A DNA stretch of 64,000 bases from Methanobacterium subterraneum (GTDB lineage: Archaea > Methanobacteriota > Methanobacteria > Methanobacteriales > Methanobacteriaceae): NCBI RefSeq assembly GCF_002813695.1, contig NZ_CP017768.1, positions 868,001 to 932,000 on the forward strand, read 5' to 3'. Below, in pieces: positions 42,704-54,792 of this stretch. A program made the position numbers and the translations under genes. The notes beneath the pieces were generated by a model. That model was given only the letters and a program-made list of their open reading frames with translations. It did no database searches and had not been told where the DNA came from. Position 1 is the stretch's first letter, and the number at the start of each line of letters is the position of its first letter.

Positions 42704-43765
42704 TTATAATCTTAAATTTCCATATCTTCTTTTCATAGCTAACCGTGCCAGAGGATATAATAATCGCTGCATCCAGTTAAATCTATGAAAGGAACCAACA
42801 TAAGCCAGTGGATCATTCTGACCATATATCCGATCCACGATCCAGGAGTAATTTCCAGATATTTCCCATAAAAATCTATTAACAATACTAGATTTCAGTT
42901 TTTTTCTAAATTGTTGTTCTGCCATCTCAGAGTAACCTTCATTGTGTATCAGGGCCTTTGCAGCTAGATAACCTGAAGTGATGGCATCCCTTATGCCAAA
43001 TCCCCATAATAGGTCCTGAATTCCAGCAGCTTCACCTACATATAGCCTCCCATTCCTTTCGAAAGTATTCTGATTAGAAAAAGAACCCATACCACCAGAA
43101 TGATGGATATTTGCCCATGTAAAATCAGTTAATTCCCTAAAGATTTTCAATGTATTTTGGAAGCAGTACTTAAGAAGATGGAAATCATGGAACAATACTG
43201 TAGAAATGGTTCCACAACCCCCATTAACTAAGAGATAGGAGTAACCCTTATAGGCTAAATGGTCATTAACCAGGGCCATAGCCATGTCATCCATATCTGT
43301 CTCGAAAACAGCACCCCTGGCTACCGCGAATTTCTCCCGGACAATTGGACCGGTAGCAATAATATCCGTACTCTCCCCAGGGATGGTCTCGCCAAAATTG
43401 ATGTCAACACCCATATCCAGTGCCTGCTCCTTTAATCCATAATCCAAACTTCCCTCCTGAGGACCCCTTTTAACCAGGTAAAAAGCAGGTTTATCCAGTT
43501 GAAAATTCCAAAAACGATCCCCATTGGAAAGAGTGAAACTTTTAAAGGGCACATAATCGTAACCCTGATCAATATTCATCTTTTTAAAACTTTGATGAAC
43601 ATCTTCATTAACTGTCCAGTTTTCCAGTCCCTGGAAATCCCCATTAAATCGTTGCCCCACATCCTTATTCTTTTCATAGACTGAAATTTGAAACCCCTCC
43701 CTGGCAAGGTTAATTGCAGCCGATAATCCTGCAGGACCAGAACCCTGAATGGACACAATTCTCAT
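42704..43765 (-). CDS. FAD-dependent oxidoreductase, geranylgeranyl reductase-like
   Basis: 353 residues with a dinucleotide-binding N-terminus (IQGSGPAGLSAAINLAREGF then YEKNKDVGQRF), and GRLYVGEAAGIQDLLWGFGI as the second FAD motif. This places it in the group that includes archaeal geranylgeranyl reductases, which saturate isoprenoid lipids, but it is shorter and diverged, so the substrate is uncertain. No good ribosome binding site precedes the ATG. It converges with the response regulator gene. Confidence 0.8.
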   Translation of the reverse strand: MRIVSIQGSGPAGLSAAINLAREGFQISVYEKNKDVGQRFNGDFQGLENWTVNEDVHQSFKKMNIDQGYDYVPFKSFTLSNGDRFWNFQLDKPAFYLVKRGPQEGSLDYGLKEQALDMGVDINFGETIPGESTDIIATGPIVREKFAVARGAVFETDMDDMAMALVNDHLAYKGYSYLLVNGGCGTISTVLFHDFHLLKYCFQNTLKIFRELTDFTWANIHHSGGMGSFSNQNTFERNGRLYVGEAAGIQDLLWGFGIRDAITSGYLAAKALIHNEGYSEMAEQQFRKKLKSSIVNRFLWEISGNYSWIVDRIYGQNDPLAYVGSFHRFNWMQRLLYPLARLAMKRRYGNLRL

Positions 43766-43984
43766 ACTAACATTTTTGTAATTAGTTTATGAAAAAATTT
43801 TTGTTGGGGGAAAAAAATTTGGAAATGAAAACTGAAATTATAATAAAATTCATGAATTTTAGTAATAATATTTACTCCCTTAAGATGGATAATTATGATT
43901 ATTATGGTAAATTTAAATATTTACTCTGAAAAAATCAGTCCAGAAGCTAAAAGTTTATATTGTAAAACGGCAAACTATTGTCTT

Positions 43985-44521
<537 letters not shown>

Positions 44522-44872
44522 ATGAAGGGTGAAGATGTTTGCGATGTACAATGCATCCATGAAGATTCAGTAAAGGAAGTCAAGTCGCAAATGCTGGATG
44601 ATGAGACCTTCCAAATGATTTCTGACAACTTCAAGATACTCAGTGACCCCACCCGCTTGAAAATACTCTACGCACTGATACTCAAAGAAATTTGTGTCTG
44701 TGACCTGGCTGCCATCTTGAAGATGAACGATTCAGCAGTCTCCCACCAACTCCGATTACTAAGAAATAAGAATCTGGTTAAATTCCGTAAAAAAGGGAAA
44801 ATGGCCTATTATTCAATTTCGGACCAGCGGATAATGGAAATGATCCAAATGGAATCTGAACTGGTAGATTAA
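44522..44872 (+). CDS. ArsR/SmtB-family metal-responsive repressor
   Basis: About 116 residues from MKGEDVCDVQCIHEDSVKEV. Winged-helix core: ILSDPTRLKILYAL, ICVCDLAAILKMNDSAVSHQ, and KKGKMAYYSIS. The ICVC pair in the DNA-binding helix and the N-terminal C/C-H group match the CadC/ArsR alpha3N-type metal site, suggesting Cd, Zn, Pb or As sensing. The ATG at 44522 follows GGGGAT; the longer frame from 44459 lacks a ribosome site. No transport gene is adjacent, so the target is unknown. Confidence 0.85.
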   Translation: MKGEDVCDVQCIHEDSVKEVKSQMLDDETFQMISDNFKILSDPTRLKILYALILKEICVCDLAAILKMNDSAVSHQLRLLRNKNLVKFRKKGKMAYYSISDQRIMEMIQMESELVD

Positions 44873-44979
44873 AAAAAAGCGAAAGACAATTTTTTTAAAG
44901 ATATGAATTATCTGGATAATTGCAGAATAAATAGAGAGGATAATAAAAAAATTTGATAGTTACTAAATCAGGGAATATA

Positions 44980-45045
44980 ATGGGCATTATGAGGGGATCA
45001 ACGGGCTTGATAAACCCAGATTTTAAGAAAATGGGGATATTATGA
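44980..45045 (+). CDS. Possible 21-residue micro-ORF (first of a chain)
   Basis: ATG after GGGAATATA, encoding MGIMRGSTGLINPDFKK followed by MGIL. The stop TGA overlaps the start of the next micro-ORF as ATGA. Shared overlap with two following frames suggests translational coupling, though chance is possible in AT-rich DNA. Confidence 0.3.
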   Translation: MGIMRGSTGLINPDFKKMGIL

Positions 45046-45104
45046 ATATTTGGAATGAAAGGGAATATTGGATAAATAATTTCCAGTTTAAAGAGGTAAT
45101 TTAA
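45042..45104 (+). CDS. Possible 20-residue micro-ORF (second of a chain)
   Basis: Starts ATG with GGGGAT upstream; encodes [20 protein letters not shown], rich in aromatic residues. The TAA stop overlaps the ATG of the downstream secreted-protein gene (TAATG). Could be a leader peptide controlling that gene. Confidence 0.3.
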   Translation: MNIWNEREYWINNFQFKEVI

Positions 45105-45796
45105 TGAAATGGGCTTTAGTTGTGCTGGCAGTTTTCCTGCTAATAGTAGGTTATGCATATGTTTCGACCATAAATGGTCCAATCACACCAGAAGGTAGAC
45201 TAGCATTTGTAAAATTGGCCAACCCTGATATGTATCCCGGACACCTTCACTCCCAGATGCTGGCAAGATTTGCCAATGAAAGTGGGTCTAAATCTATTCT
45301 GGTGGTGCACTTTGCCGGGAGCTCTAACTACCGAAACTACAAGGAAGGGGATGTGGAGATTTTAGAACTGGCCTTCGTGGACACCCAGGGAACTGGAGCT
45401 GAAGGAGCTACCAACTACTGGGATTCACTACAAATAGCATTATACGGTGTTCCAGATGGCCGGTATCAGTACAAAACAGATGGGAAGGTGTTCAACAATC
45501 TGGACGATGCCCTGGACTACTTGTATGGAATTGCAGAGAAAAATGGGCAAGAGGGTCCCATACCCATGTACTGGCATGGAACTGCCCGTAAAGACAATCC
45601 CATGTTTGCTCAAGGATGCGGATTCCCCTTATTCTTTGATATTGTCCGGAAGCAATACGGTATTATACCTGCATTCGTATACACCTTTAAAGGAATGCTC
45701 TTACCATACTTCAAAGATCCCTATGCAAGCTTTGAACTGCAGCACGCATCCGAACTTCAAAACTACTACCAGGAAGGTATGATAAACTTCAAATAA
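45104..45796 (+). CDS. Membrane-anchored extracellular protein, unknown
   Basis: 230 residues with one N-terminal hydrophobic helix ([17 protein letters not shown]), then an extracellular domain. Regions such as [40 protein letters not shown] and [20 protein letters not shown] look like a folded enzyme-like domain but I do not recognise a family. GAGGTAATTTA precedes the ATG. Its start overlaps a micro-ORF. It lies downstream of the ArsR gene with a 230-bp gap. Confidence 0.7.
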   Translation: MKWALVVLAVFLLIVGYAYVSTINGPITPEGRLAFVKLANPDMYPGHLHSQMLARFANESGSKSILVVHFAGSSNYRNYKEGDVEILELAFVDTQGTGAEGATNYWDSLQIALYGVPDGRYQYKTDGKVFNNLDDALDYLYGIAEKNGQEGPIPMYWHGTARKDNPMFAQGCGFPLFFDIVRKQYGIIPAFVYTFKGMLLPYFKDPYASFELQHASELQNYYQEGMINFK

Positions 45797-46078
45797 AAAA
45801 AATAGGGACCCATGATTGAATATGGGTTAAAATAATTTATTATGATTTTCTAATTTTACCCCAAAACCCCTATTTTTCTCAACCCATATTTTTTTTATTG
45901 ACTAATTAACCAGGTCCGCTAAATCAGTTATTATGCCTATAATATTATCATCCTTATTTAAACAATTAACTAAGCTCATAAATCATTAATTATTTTTTTA
46001 AACCTATTAACTAAGTCCAATAAATCATAATTTAGAATGTACATCAATTTTATCTCCTAACATTCGTTCATTTATCCC
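45797..46078. repeat. Intergenic region with interleaved hairpins and imperfect repeats
   Basis: Contains AATATGGGTT/AACCCATATT (45819-45828/45881-45890) followed by a T-run, and AAAATAGGG/CCCTATTTT arms interleaved with it. Three imperfect copies of ATTAAC..GTCC..TAAATCA follow at about 45905, 45965 and 46006. Then CCTAACATTCGTT and CCTAATATTCGTT (46056, 46078), a 22-bp tandem duplication over the 3' end of the next gene. Confidence 0.5.
45819..45896 (+). terminator. Terminator-like hairpin with T-run
   Basis: A 10-bp perfect inverted repeat with arms at 45819-45828 and 45881-45890 followed by TTTTTTT. The loop carries half of a second stem, so the two pairings would form a pseudoknot or exclude each other. 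Confidence 0.4.
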
Positions 46079-46843
46079 CTAATATTCGTTACCCAGCCCA
46101 TTTTCAAGGTCTTCGAAAATAAAACGGGGCCGGCAACCGTATTTGTTTATGCAGGATAGTATCTGGTCTTCATCCACATCTGGGAAATTTTTTTGAATTA
46201 TTTGCACAGTCTCTTCCGCAGAGTAAGAAATCCGAATGATTTCAAAGAAGAGGTTCATTAAAAAAACAAAGATTTCCGATAGGATGCTGAAATCAGTCAG
46301 TAGATCGTACTTAACACCCCTGATCTTGATCATAAAGGCCGTCTGAATCACCACGTTAACCTTCTCCAGATCCCCCCTGTGTTTCAAGTATTCTCGGAAT
46401 ACTTTGATATAGAAGGGGAATGCTTTTATCCCGTTATTTTCAGTCCAGAGGCTTAATCCAAATTTGTCTTTATCCAGAAATTCAGAGTCAAGGAGTTTGT
46501 CAGCCAGTAACACTGCATCGTATTCAGCTACCTTCTGATAGATCTCTTCATTAGTCTTAACACCCAGATCAACCCGCAGTGTCTGGAAAAATTCATGGAA
46601 CACCTCTGAATAACTCATGTTCATGTTATCCAGAAATAGGGTTGGATCGTAAATATCTAGATCCAGTATCTTCAAAGCAGAATAAATATTGGCAGATTTA
46701 CCAGTACCAGGAGTTCCAATAATGAGTACGAACCTTCCCTTTCGATTTTTCAAACTGCGGAACATACGATATATCTTCCGAAATGACCGGGTAAATACAA
46801 AGTCATTACTGTCCCCTTCTGACTGCACCCTATACTGTGCCAT
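46079..46843 (-). CDS. P-loop ATPase, unknown role
   Basis: About 254 residues with Walker [16 protein letters not shown] near residue 42. A Walker B could be YDAVLLAD. The C-terminal region contains a hydrophobic stretch ([18 protein letters not shown]) and ends with a small helical domain ([20 protein letters not shown]). It resembles AAA/STAND-like ATPases but not a specific family. Start: ATG at 46843 sits about 24 bp after a TTTATATT box and lacks a ribosome binding site, so the mRNA is probably leaderless; the longer frame to 46876 overlaps that box. Confidence 0.65.
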   Translation of the reverse strand: MAQYRVQSEGDSNDFVFTRSFRKIYRMFRSLKNRKGRFVLIIGTPGTGKSANIYSALKILDLDIYDPTLFLDNMNMSYSEVFHEFFQTLRVDLGVKTNEEIYQKVAEYDAVLLADKLLDSEFLDKDKFGLSLWTENNGIKAFPFYIKVFREYLKHRGDLEKVNVVIQTAFMIKIRGVKYDLLTDFSILSEIFVFLMNLFFEIIRISYSAEETVQIIQKNFPDVDEDQILSCINKYGCRPRFIFEDLENGLGNEY

Positions 46844-47203
46844 GTTATTATTTATGAGTTTATAATATAAATCCACTTACAATTGCCAGCTAGGATAATT
46901 GAATCCAGATATTAAAGTTAATCACAACTGTCTGGAAGAATTATTTTTTAAAAGCCTTTTTGATATGATAATGTGAGTTTTCAGGTGTTACTCCCTGTTA
47001 CTAAAAAAAGGCCAAAAAAATAATAGTTTAACAGGTTCTGATAAATATAAACCATTCAGGTGCCTTTATATTTTTTGAACACAATTTATTTTATCAAACC
47101 AGGGCCTGCTAAAAAATAACTCATCATAATATATTCCATATAGTTTTTTGGTTAGAGTAAATCTGGAACCGGCGATAATTGACTGTTTATTATTATAATT
47201 AAG

Positions 47204-48450
<1,247 letters not shown>

Positions 48451-48850
48451 TTAAGATTAAAAAGGTTTTTTTTGAATGAGAGAAATATCTCCAGCAGACA
48501 CCAACATTTGATGGGATAAGTATGGATTTTTGGATTTTTAAACAGGATTTATACAATAAAATAGAATATTATCTGAATTTATTTGTTAAAGGTACTATTA
48601 AATCTTTTTTTTGTACGGTTTTTTACAAAAATATATATTAACATATTAGGGATTCATATTCATGGATATTCATAAAGAGTTTGGAATTCTTGAATTTTAA
48701 TTAAACAGATTTTCCAAATCACATTAAAATGGAACACCAAACATGAATGTTCATTGAAATTGGAATTCCAGAAAAATAATATTACCTTCAATAAGACCAT
48801 TCACCATTTTAAGGATTCTGAATGGACTTATTGACAAAGGAGGAAGAAAA
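48451..48850. other. 400-bp intergenic region right of the insertion
   Basis: AT-rich, no gene. Contains the right TTAAGAT duplication copy at 48451-48457 and a TATA-like AAAATATATATTAA at about 48629, which could be the promoter of the roadblock gene. The insertion separated this region from the ATPase promoter. Confidence 0.45.
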
Positions 48851-49195
48851 GTGATAAGTAGAGTTCTTAAAGACTTAGGTAGGATAGAAGGAGTGAATGG
48901 ATCATTGGTAGTTGGAAAAGACGGTTTAATCATAGAAAGAGACGTTTCTTCCGATATTGACTCAGAACTGGTAGGTGCCATGTCTTCAGCTGTTTTTGGT
49001 ACAGCAGAAAGATCATCCGAAGAAATGAAACATGATAAACTGCAACAGGTCATGATTGAAGGTAATAAAGGAAAAACACTCATGATAGATTCTGGAGAAG
49101 CAATTTTAGCGGTGATCACCGACACAAGTATAAATCTAGGATTAATACGATTGGAAATGAAACGAAGCTCAGACCGAATTATGGAATTACTTTAA
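48851..49195 (+). CDS. Roadblock/LC7 domain protein
   Basis: 114 residues in one roadblock fold: [58 protein letters not shown]. Roadblock proteins of the MglB type often regulate small GTPases and polarity or signalling in bacteria and archaea. Starts with GTG after GGAGG at seven-base spacing. It is followed three bases after its stop by a V4R-domain gene, so the two likely act together. Confidence 0.88.
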   Translation: MISRVLKDLGRIEGVNGSLVVGKDGLIIERDVSSDIDSELVGAMSSAVFGTAERSSEEMKHDKLQQVMIEGNKGKTLMIDSGEAILAVITDTSINLGLIRLEMKRSSDRIMELL

Positions 49196-49207
49196 GGAAT
49201 GATGAAT

Positions 49208-49786
49208 ATGCCAGAATACACAAACTACGATGAATACTTGGAAAACATGGGATTAATACTCAAAGAAGGCGCCAGCATCCTATGTTTAAGCCCTGAATCA
49301 GACGCTACACGCCCCGGACCCTTCTGTGAAGAAAGAAAAACACTGGTTTCCGCTAATTCAGTGGGTGCTTTGAGATCAATAATCATTACTGGAAGTAAAC
49401 AGTTTGGAATGGGAACCATTGGCTCCATACTCCGAATAGCAGGAGGGGAATTTTCAACCTTAAGAGCCGCTCAGATGATCGATGCTGGTAAAATTGAAAA
49501 GGGAGATATCCAGGGATGGTTAGACCTGGTTAAATTCGATTTCAAAAACTGGGGTTATGGTATATTAACCACTGAAAGTATTGAAGATGACAAAATCGTG
49601 GTTAGACTGGATGAAAGTATGAGTTCCGCAGGGATACCCAACCTGGGAAAAGCAGTATGTTACTATGAAGGAGGACGAATCACTGGAGGTCTCTCAGAGG
49701 TAACCGGAGAAAAATGGCAGTTTGTAGAAACAAACTGCTGGGGAATTGGAGACGACTTCTGCAAATTCGAAATAACCAAGATCTGA
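49208..49786 (+). CDS. V4R (4-vinyl reductase-type) domain protein
   Basis: About 192 residues. The C-terminal V4R signature includes GKAVCYYEGGRITGGLSEV and WQFVETNCWGIGDDFCKFEI, with conserved Cys and Trp. V4R binds small hydrophobic or haem-like ligands and acts in sensing (as in DmpR-type activators and BchJ). Partnered here with a roadblock protein. The ATG at 49208 has GGAATGATG upstream; a start at 49199 is also possible. Confidence 0.85.
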   Translation: MPEYTNYDEYLENMGLILKEGASILCLSPESDATRPGPFCEERKTLVSANSVGALRSIIITGSKQFGMGTIGSILRIAGGEFSTLRAAQMIDAGKIEKGDIQGWLDLVKFDFKNWGYGILTTESIEDDKIVVRLDESMSSAGIPNLGKAVCYYEGGRITGGLSEVTGEKWQFVETNCWGIGDDFCKFEITKI

Positions 49787-49862
49787 ATTCATGAATAAAA
49801 CTAATATCTGAATTCATGAAACATTCCAGAGAATTATTTATTAGTTGGATCTCTTTGGAAGG

Positions 49863-49935
49863 ATGTTTAGATCAAAGAAATGTTTAGATCAAATAGGATG
49901 TTTAGATCAATCGATCAAACATTCTCATTTTTTTT
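49863..49935 (+). terminator. Triplicated repeat ending in hairpin terminator
   Basis: ATGTTTAGATCAA occurs at 49863, 49880 and 49898 (period 17-18 bp). The last copy pairs with GATCAAACAT (49914-49923) to form a hairpin followed by TTCTCATTTTTTTT. Probably the terminator of the roadblock/V4R operon, amplified by duplication. Confidence 0.55.
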
Positions 49936-50153
49936 ATTTTCAACCCTACTTTTTTTCCATCAGCTTCTAATTATCTTCCGAAAAGTTTTAATAAAGTAGA
50001 AATTAAAGATACTAATTGGCTAAAGGAAGGATATTTTGTCTATTAAAAGACATAAAAGTTTTTAAAGGTTTTTAAGATTAAAATAAGATTTATCAATCCA
50101 TTGAAGGTTGAAAATCTATAGTAAATTATCACTTTACAATAATGGTGTTTTGT

Positions 50154-51035
50154 ATGGAAACTGTTAACATTCTCATTGAGGCTCTGCCTTACATTAAAAA
50201 ATTCCACCAGAAAAAGATTATGATTAAGTATGGTGGCCATGCCATGATTGATTCGGCTGCAAAAAGCTCCACCGCACGGGACACCGTTCTCCTAAAATAT
50301 GTGGGGATGAAACCAATAGTGGTCCACGGAGGGGGTCCTGAAATCTCCCGTTCCATGAATAAATTAGGGAAGGAACCAAAATTCATAGGAGGATTGCGAG
50401 TAACTGACCAGGAAACCATGGATATTGTGAAAATGGTCCTGGTAGGTAAGATCAACACGGAAATTGTGGCAAACATCGGACTCCACGGAGGTAAAGGGGT
50501 GGGACTCTCTGGTAAAGATAACCTGCTGCTTAAGGCCCGCAAGCGATCCCCACAATTAGTGGTCAACCAGGAAACTGGTGAAGAACAAACCGTGGATCTG
50601 GGACTCGTAGGGGAGATTGAATCCATCAACCCAGAAATCTTGGATGTTCTAACTGAAAACAATTACATACCAGTCATCAGCCCCATAGGAGTGGATGAAA
50701 GGGCAGAAACTCTAAATTTAAACGCAGATACAGTGGCTGGTGAAGTTGGTGGCAAAGTAGGAGCCGAGAAACTTATCATACTCACCGACGTGCCAGGCAT
50801 ACTGCGCGATCCATCTGATAAGGATAGTCTCATCAAAAAGGCCACCATCAGCGAAGTTAAGGAACTGATTGAAGATGGTACAGTCCGTGATGGTATGCTG
50901 CCCAAGGTCCTCACCTGCATCAGCGCCCTGGAAAAAGGAGTTAAGTCCGCCCACATAATCGATGGTCGGGTTAAGCACAGCATACTCCTGGAAATATTCA
51001 CCAAAAAGGGTATTGGGACCATGATTACCAGATGA
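50154..51035 (+). CDS. argB: Acetylglutamate kinase
   Basis: Phosphorylates N-acetylglutamate in arginine synthesis. Motifs: [13 protein letters not shown] (Lys for ATP), [19 protein letters not shown], and [18 protein letters not shown]. The protein ends in GIGTMITR. The frame starts at 50142, but GGTG at 50144 is better placed for ATG at 50154 ([14 protein letters not shown]). The last 17 bases are tandemly duplicated past the stop. Confidence 0.95.
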   Translation: METVNILIEALPYIKKFHQKKIMIKYGGHAMIDSAAKSSTARDTVLLKYVGMKPIVVHGGGPEISRSMNKLGKEPKFIGGLRVTDQETMDIVKMVLVGKINTEIVANIGLHGGKGVGLSGKDNLLLKARKRSPQLVVNQETGEEQTVDLGLVGEIESINPEILDVLTENNYIPVISPIGVDERAETLNLNADTVAGEVGGKVGAEKLIILTDVPGILRDPSDKDSLIKKATISEVKELIEDGTVRDGMLPKVLTCISALEKGVKSAHIIDGRVKHSILLEIFTKKGIGTMITR

Positions 51036-51054
51036 ATATGATTACCAGATGAAT
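51021..51054. repeat. Perfect 17-bp tandem duplication over the argB stop
   Basis: ATGATTACCAGATGAAT at 51021-51037 and again at 51038-51054, identical. The copy inside the gene contains the stop codon TGA. Recent replication slippage is the simplest explanation. Confidence 0.85.
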
Positions 51055-51304
51055 ATCCATTATTTTTTTCAATAATTTTTTTTCAAATTCTTATTCCCAG
51101 AATTATGAATGGATCCTTTAGCAAATTCAATTTACATTTACATAAAAAAGGAAATTTTCAGAATTAAGAGAAGAGAATTAAGAGAAGAATTTTAGATGTA
51201 AAAATTAATATTTTAAAATAAAAAATGATTAACGGTAAAATGGGACCTTAAAATAAAAAGATATATGGATAGATGGGTAATTTTAACTGTTAAGAGGGAT
51301 TTAT

Positions 51305-51973
51305 ATGATTAAGATAGCTATAGTAACAGACGGAGCCTACGGTGAAAGGGCTTATGCAACCATAAAAGAAGAATTTGACTCTGAATACCTGGTTATGGAT
51401 TCCCTTCAGTCCAGTTTCATGGATGAGATCGATCTTCCCCTAGAAACCATGGAACGTTTGGAAAAGGCAAACATCATCATAACCTATGTTTTACACCCTG
51501 ATCTTACCCTGGACCTGGTGGATGCTCTGTATGATAAGGTGGATTGGATAATAGTAGGGGCCTGGAGAGGTGAAGGTTTCAAAAACCAGCTGGAAAGTTA
51601 TGGGAATGTGAACTGTCCAGAAAACATGTGCGACCTCACTGAAAATGGTAACCCTGTTTTTGATGAATTTGTATCTAAATTCGGCAGACCAGTGGTACGG
51701 GTGAACTGCCAGGGCGATAAAGTGGTTGATGTGGAGGTTTTACGTTGCTCTCCCTGCGGTAGCACCCAATTCGTGGCTGAGGAAATGGTGGGTGAAAACA
51801 CAGACACTATACCAATTAAAGCTGGTCTTAGAATACAACATTATCCTTGTCGTGCCCCTAAAATGAGACTTTTCGCTGATGATGAGTGTAAAAAGGAAAT
51901 GGCTGCTAACTTCCATAAGGAAGCATTCCAGGAAGCACTGGATAAAAAGAAAGATATTAACCCTAAAAAATAA
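51305..51973 (+). CDS. DUF166 family protein
   Basis: 222 residues, starting [20 protein letters not shown]. Cysteine clusters [22 protein letters not shown] and HYPCRAPKM suggest metal or iron-sulfur binding. DUF166 is mostly restricted to methanogens and related euryarchaea and has been loosely annotated as thymidylate synthase-like without good evidence. It lies between argB and argC, which may be coincidental. GAGGGATTTAT precedes the ATG. Confidence 0.85.
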   Translation: MIKIAIVTDGAYGERAYATIKEEFDSEYLVMDSLQSSFMDEIDLPLETMERLEKANIIITYVLHPDLTLDLVDALYDKVDWIIVGAWRGEGFKNQLESYGNVNCPENMCDLTENGNPVFDEFVSKFGRPVVRVNCQGDKVVDVEVLRCSPCGSTQFVAEEMVGENTDTIPIKAGLRIQHYPCRAPKMRLFADDECKKEMAANFHKEAFQEALDKKKDINPKK

Positions 51974-52061
51974 TTTTAATTACCTGAAAAAAATTCAATT
52001 TATACAATAAATCAATATAACTTTAATACCTATTGTCGCGAAAAAAGTAATTGTGAGAAAT

Positions 52062-53072
52062 ATGTTAGAAGTAGCAATTATCGGAGCCAGTGGTTACACT
52101 GGAGGGGAACTATTGAGGTTCCTGAGTGTTCATGAAGAAGTGGAAGTGGTAGCTGCCACCTCCCGGCAGTATGCAAACACCCCAGTACGGAAGGTACATC
52201 CACACCTCCATGATCTGGATATAGAATTTACGGACCAATCCCCCCATGATCTAGATGTGGATCTGGGATTTACCGCCACCCCCCACGGGGCTTCCATGAG
52301 TATAGTTCCCCAGTTAGTGGATAAGGGAATTAAAGTTGTTGATCTCAGTGGAGACTACCGCTTCGACAATATAGGGACCTATGAGAAATGGTACAATCTC
52401 AAACACGAAAAACCGTTGGATGCAGTTTACGGGTTACCGGAGATGTACCGAGAGGAGATCAAAAAAGCCAATCTAGTTGCTAACCCTGGATGCTACCCTA
52501 CTGGAGCTATCCTGGCAGGTATTCCACTGGTAAAGGAAGGGCTGGTGGATACTCTTATTGCAGACTCCAAAAGTGGGGTTAGCGGTGCCGGGATTAAACC
52601 CACCCCTGTTACCCATTATCCCAATATCAGCGATAATATAGTGCCCTACGCTGTCACCACTCACCGTCACATGCCTGAGATCCAGGAAAAACTCGGTAAA
52701 TTTGGTGATGTTCGTGTTTCCTTCACCCCTCACCTGGTACCAGTAATCAGAGGTATTATAACCACCCTCCACTCATTCCCCAACCAGGAGATTAGTTCAG
52801 AGGAGATTGTGGATCTATATAATAAACAGTACCAGGCTGAACCATTTGTAAGGGTGCTGGATACGGGTGAAACCCCCCGTTTAAGTTCAGTGCGTGGATC
52901 CAACTTCTGCCATATAGGTTGTTTTGAAGTTGATGAAAACGGCCGATTAGTGGTTGTTTCTGCCATTGACAATTTGGTGAAAGGTGCCTCTGGGGCGGCA
53001 GTGGCCAACATGAACCTGATGTGTGGATTCCCTGAAAACATGTCCATGGAAGGTTGTGGTTTACATCCTTGA
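52062..53072 (+). CDS. argC: N-acetyl-gamma-glutamyl-phosphate reductase
   Basis: Catalyses the NADPH-dependent step after ArgB in arginine synthesis. Motifs: [17 protein letters not shown] (NADP), catalytic Cys in [26 protein letters not shown], and HRHMPEIQ. About 336 residues. The GTG at 52053 is in frame, but ATG at 52062 ([10 protein letters not shown]) gives the usual start. The two arg genes are separated by DUF166. Confidence 0.95.
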   Translation: MLEVAIIGASGYTGGELLRFLSVHEEVEVVAATSRQYANTPVRKVHPHLHDLDIEFTDQSPHDLDVDLGFTATPHGASMSIVPQLVDKGIKVVDLSGDYRFDNIGTYEKWYNLKHEKPLDAVYGLPEMYREEIKKANLVANPGCYPTGAILAGIPLVKEGLVDTLIADSKSGVSGAGIKPTPVTHYPNISDNIVPYAVTTHRHMPEIQEKLGKFGDVRVSFTPHLVPVIRGIITTLHSFPNQEISSEEIVDLYNKQYQAEPFVRVLDTGETPRLSSVRGSNFCHIGCFEVDENGRLVVVSAIDNLVKGASGAAVANMNLMCGFPENMSMEGCGLHP

Positions 53073-53362
53073 GATTGTTCCTTTTTTTACTGAAAAAAAG
53101 GCATAAATTACTGTGCATCCAAGGGAGACCTACACCCCCTAAACCTTTATAAACTTTGATCCATATATTTTATGAGAAGAAGAGAAAAAAGTGAGAAATT
53201 TCATTAAACTTTAGTAAACCCATTAATTCTACATAAAAACAGAGATTATCGCCAGAGGCAGATATCTACCATTTACTGTGATGATCAAAGGTTTACTATT
53301 TTCCTGATTTTTCCACTTTATTAGGAGTGAAACTTTATTGTTTGAGTTTTGAGGTAAATTTT

Positions 53363-53857
53363 ATGAAAACCATGATCCTGTTTTATTCACGAACCCGGAA
53401 AACTGCCCTGGTAGCCAAAACATTGGCCCAGGAAGTTAACGCAGATTATCTGGAAATAACCGACCTGAACAACCGGGCGGGTGCGCTTAATTATGTGAAA
53501 GCTTCGCTGGATGCTTTCCGTGAGAATAAAACTTTAATAAAACCGGAGACAGTGAACCTCACTGATTATGATCTGGTTTATGTGGGGAGTCCCACTTGGG
53601 CTGGAAAACCAGCACCGGCAATAATAACCCTAATTGATCAATGCGACTTCCAAGGGAAGGATGTGATCCTCTTTGCCACCATGGGAAGTTCCGGGGGCCA
53701 GAAGGTAATTGAACGGATGCGGGAAAAAATAGAACCCCGCGGAGGGCGTATGATCAAATCATTCCAGATCAAAACTGGTAACCAAAAAACTGAAGAACTC
53801 GTTGAAAACATTAAAGAGATTGTAAAAGAGGAAGACCTCCCTATATATGGGATATAA
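53363..53857 (+). CDS. Flavodoxin family protein
   Basis: 164 residues. The FMN-phosphate loop is [17 protein letters not shown] and the isoalloxazine loop is [16 protein letters not shown], then [16 protein letters not shown]. It carries low-potential electrons and is a possible replacement for ferredoxin under iron limitation. The ATG at 53363 has GAGGTAAATTTT upstream; the frame opens earlier at 53327 without support. Confidence 0.9.
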   Translation: MKTMILFYSRTRKTALVAKTLAQEVNADYLEITDLNNRAGALNYVKASLDAFRENKTLIKPETVNLTDYDLVYVGSPTWAGKPAPAIITLIDQCDFQGKDVILFATMGSSGGQKVIERMREKIEPRGGRMIKSFQIKTGNQKTEELVENIKEIVKEEDLPIYGI

Positions 53858-53949
53858 ATCAAGTGTGAGTGAATAAAATAATAAATTTTTACATTCACAT
53901 TAATCCCTAATAAAAAAAAAAAATGTTAGGATAAGACCTGGTGATTTAA

Positions 53950-54792
53950 TTGATAACATTGGAAAGATTCTTAGAATCATACAAACCACTAATCGCCATC
54001 CCCGTAGTGATCACCATCATTTCCCTGGTATTAATAGCCACCATGGGTATTAATGAGGGCATCGAACTTAAGGGTGGTACAGTAGTGGTTATAGAGCTTG
54101 AAAAATCCGTTAGTCAAAACGAATTGCAATCAATAATTAGTTCCACTGTCCCAGGTCAACAGGTTGATGTTAAATCCATTAACAACGACCAGGCCACAGT
54201 GGACATCACCGGTGACACCGATGTGGTTAAAATATCGGCGGCACTAAAGGAAACCGGTACCATAACCAGTTACCGATCAGTGGGGCCAGTGTTGAGCGCA
54301 GAATCAATGACCCAAATTTACTATGCACTGGCATTTGCCTTCATCTTCATGAGTATAACCGTGTTCATCATCTTCCGTGATGTCGTACCCAGCATGGCCA
54401 TTATTCTGGCTGCAATTTCGGATATAGTCATAGCAGTGGGTGGGATGAGCCTGTTTGGCATACCCCTTTCCATTGCCTCTGTGGGAGCACTGCTGATGCT
54501 CATTGGTTACAGTGTGGATACCGACATACTCCTCACCACTCGAGTCCTTAAGAGGAAAGAAGGTACTATTACTCAACGGGCTAAAGATGCAATGAAAACA
54601 GGTATAACCATGGCTATCACATCCACTAGTTCCATGGTAGCATTGTACCTGGTGGTGGTGTTTTTAATACCAGCAGCCCAGACACTGGCTGATATTGCTG
54701 CGGTCCTTATAATTGGACTGGTAGCTGATATTATGACCACTTGGCTCATGAACCTTGGAATACTGAGATGGTACACGGAGGCACGCCAATGA
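53950..54792 (+). CDS. secF: Protein-export membrane protein SecF
   Basis: 280 residues, six membrane helices, part of the SecDF complex that drives late protein export. N-terminal anchor, extracellular domain ([14 protein letters not shown]), and helices containing [15 protein letters not shown]. The TTG start at 53950 is five bases after GGTGAT. It overlaps secD by four bases (ATGA), the usual archaeal order secF-secD. Confidence 0.93.
   Translation: MITLERFLESYKPLIAIPVVITIISLVLIATMGINEGIELKGGTVVVIELEKSVSQNELQSIISSTVPGQQVDVKSINNDQATVDITGDTDVVKISAALKETGTITSYRSVGPVLSAESMTQIYYALAFAFIFMSITVFIIFRDVVPSMAIILAAISDIVIAVGGMSLFGIPLSIASVGALLMLIGYSVDTDILLTTRVLKRKEGTITQRAKDAMKTGITMAITSTSSMVALYLVVVFLIPAAQTLADIAAVLIIGLVADIMTTWLMNLGILRWYTEARQ

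Noticed and set aside
54741..54788. Upstream extension of secD into secF
   Set aside because: GGAGG and the ATGA overlap define the start at 54789.
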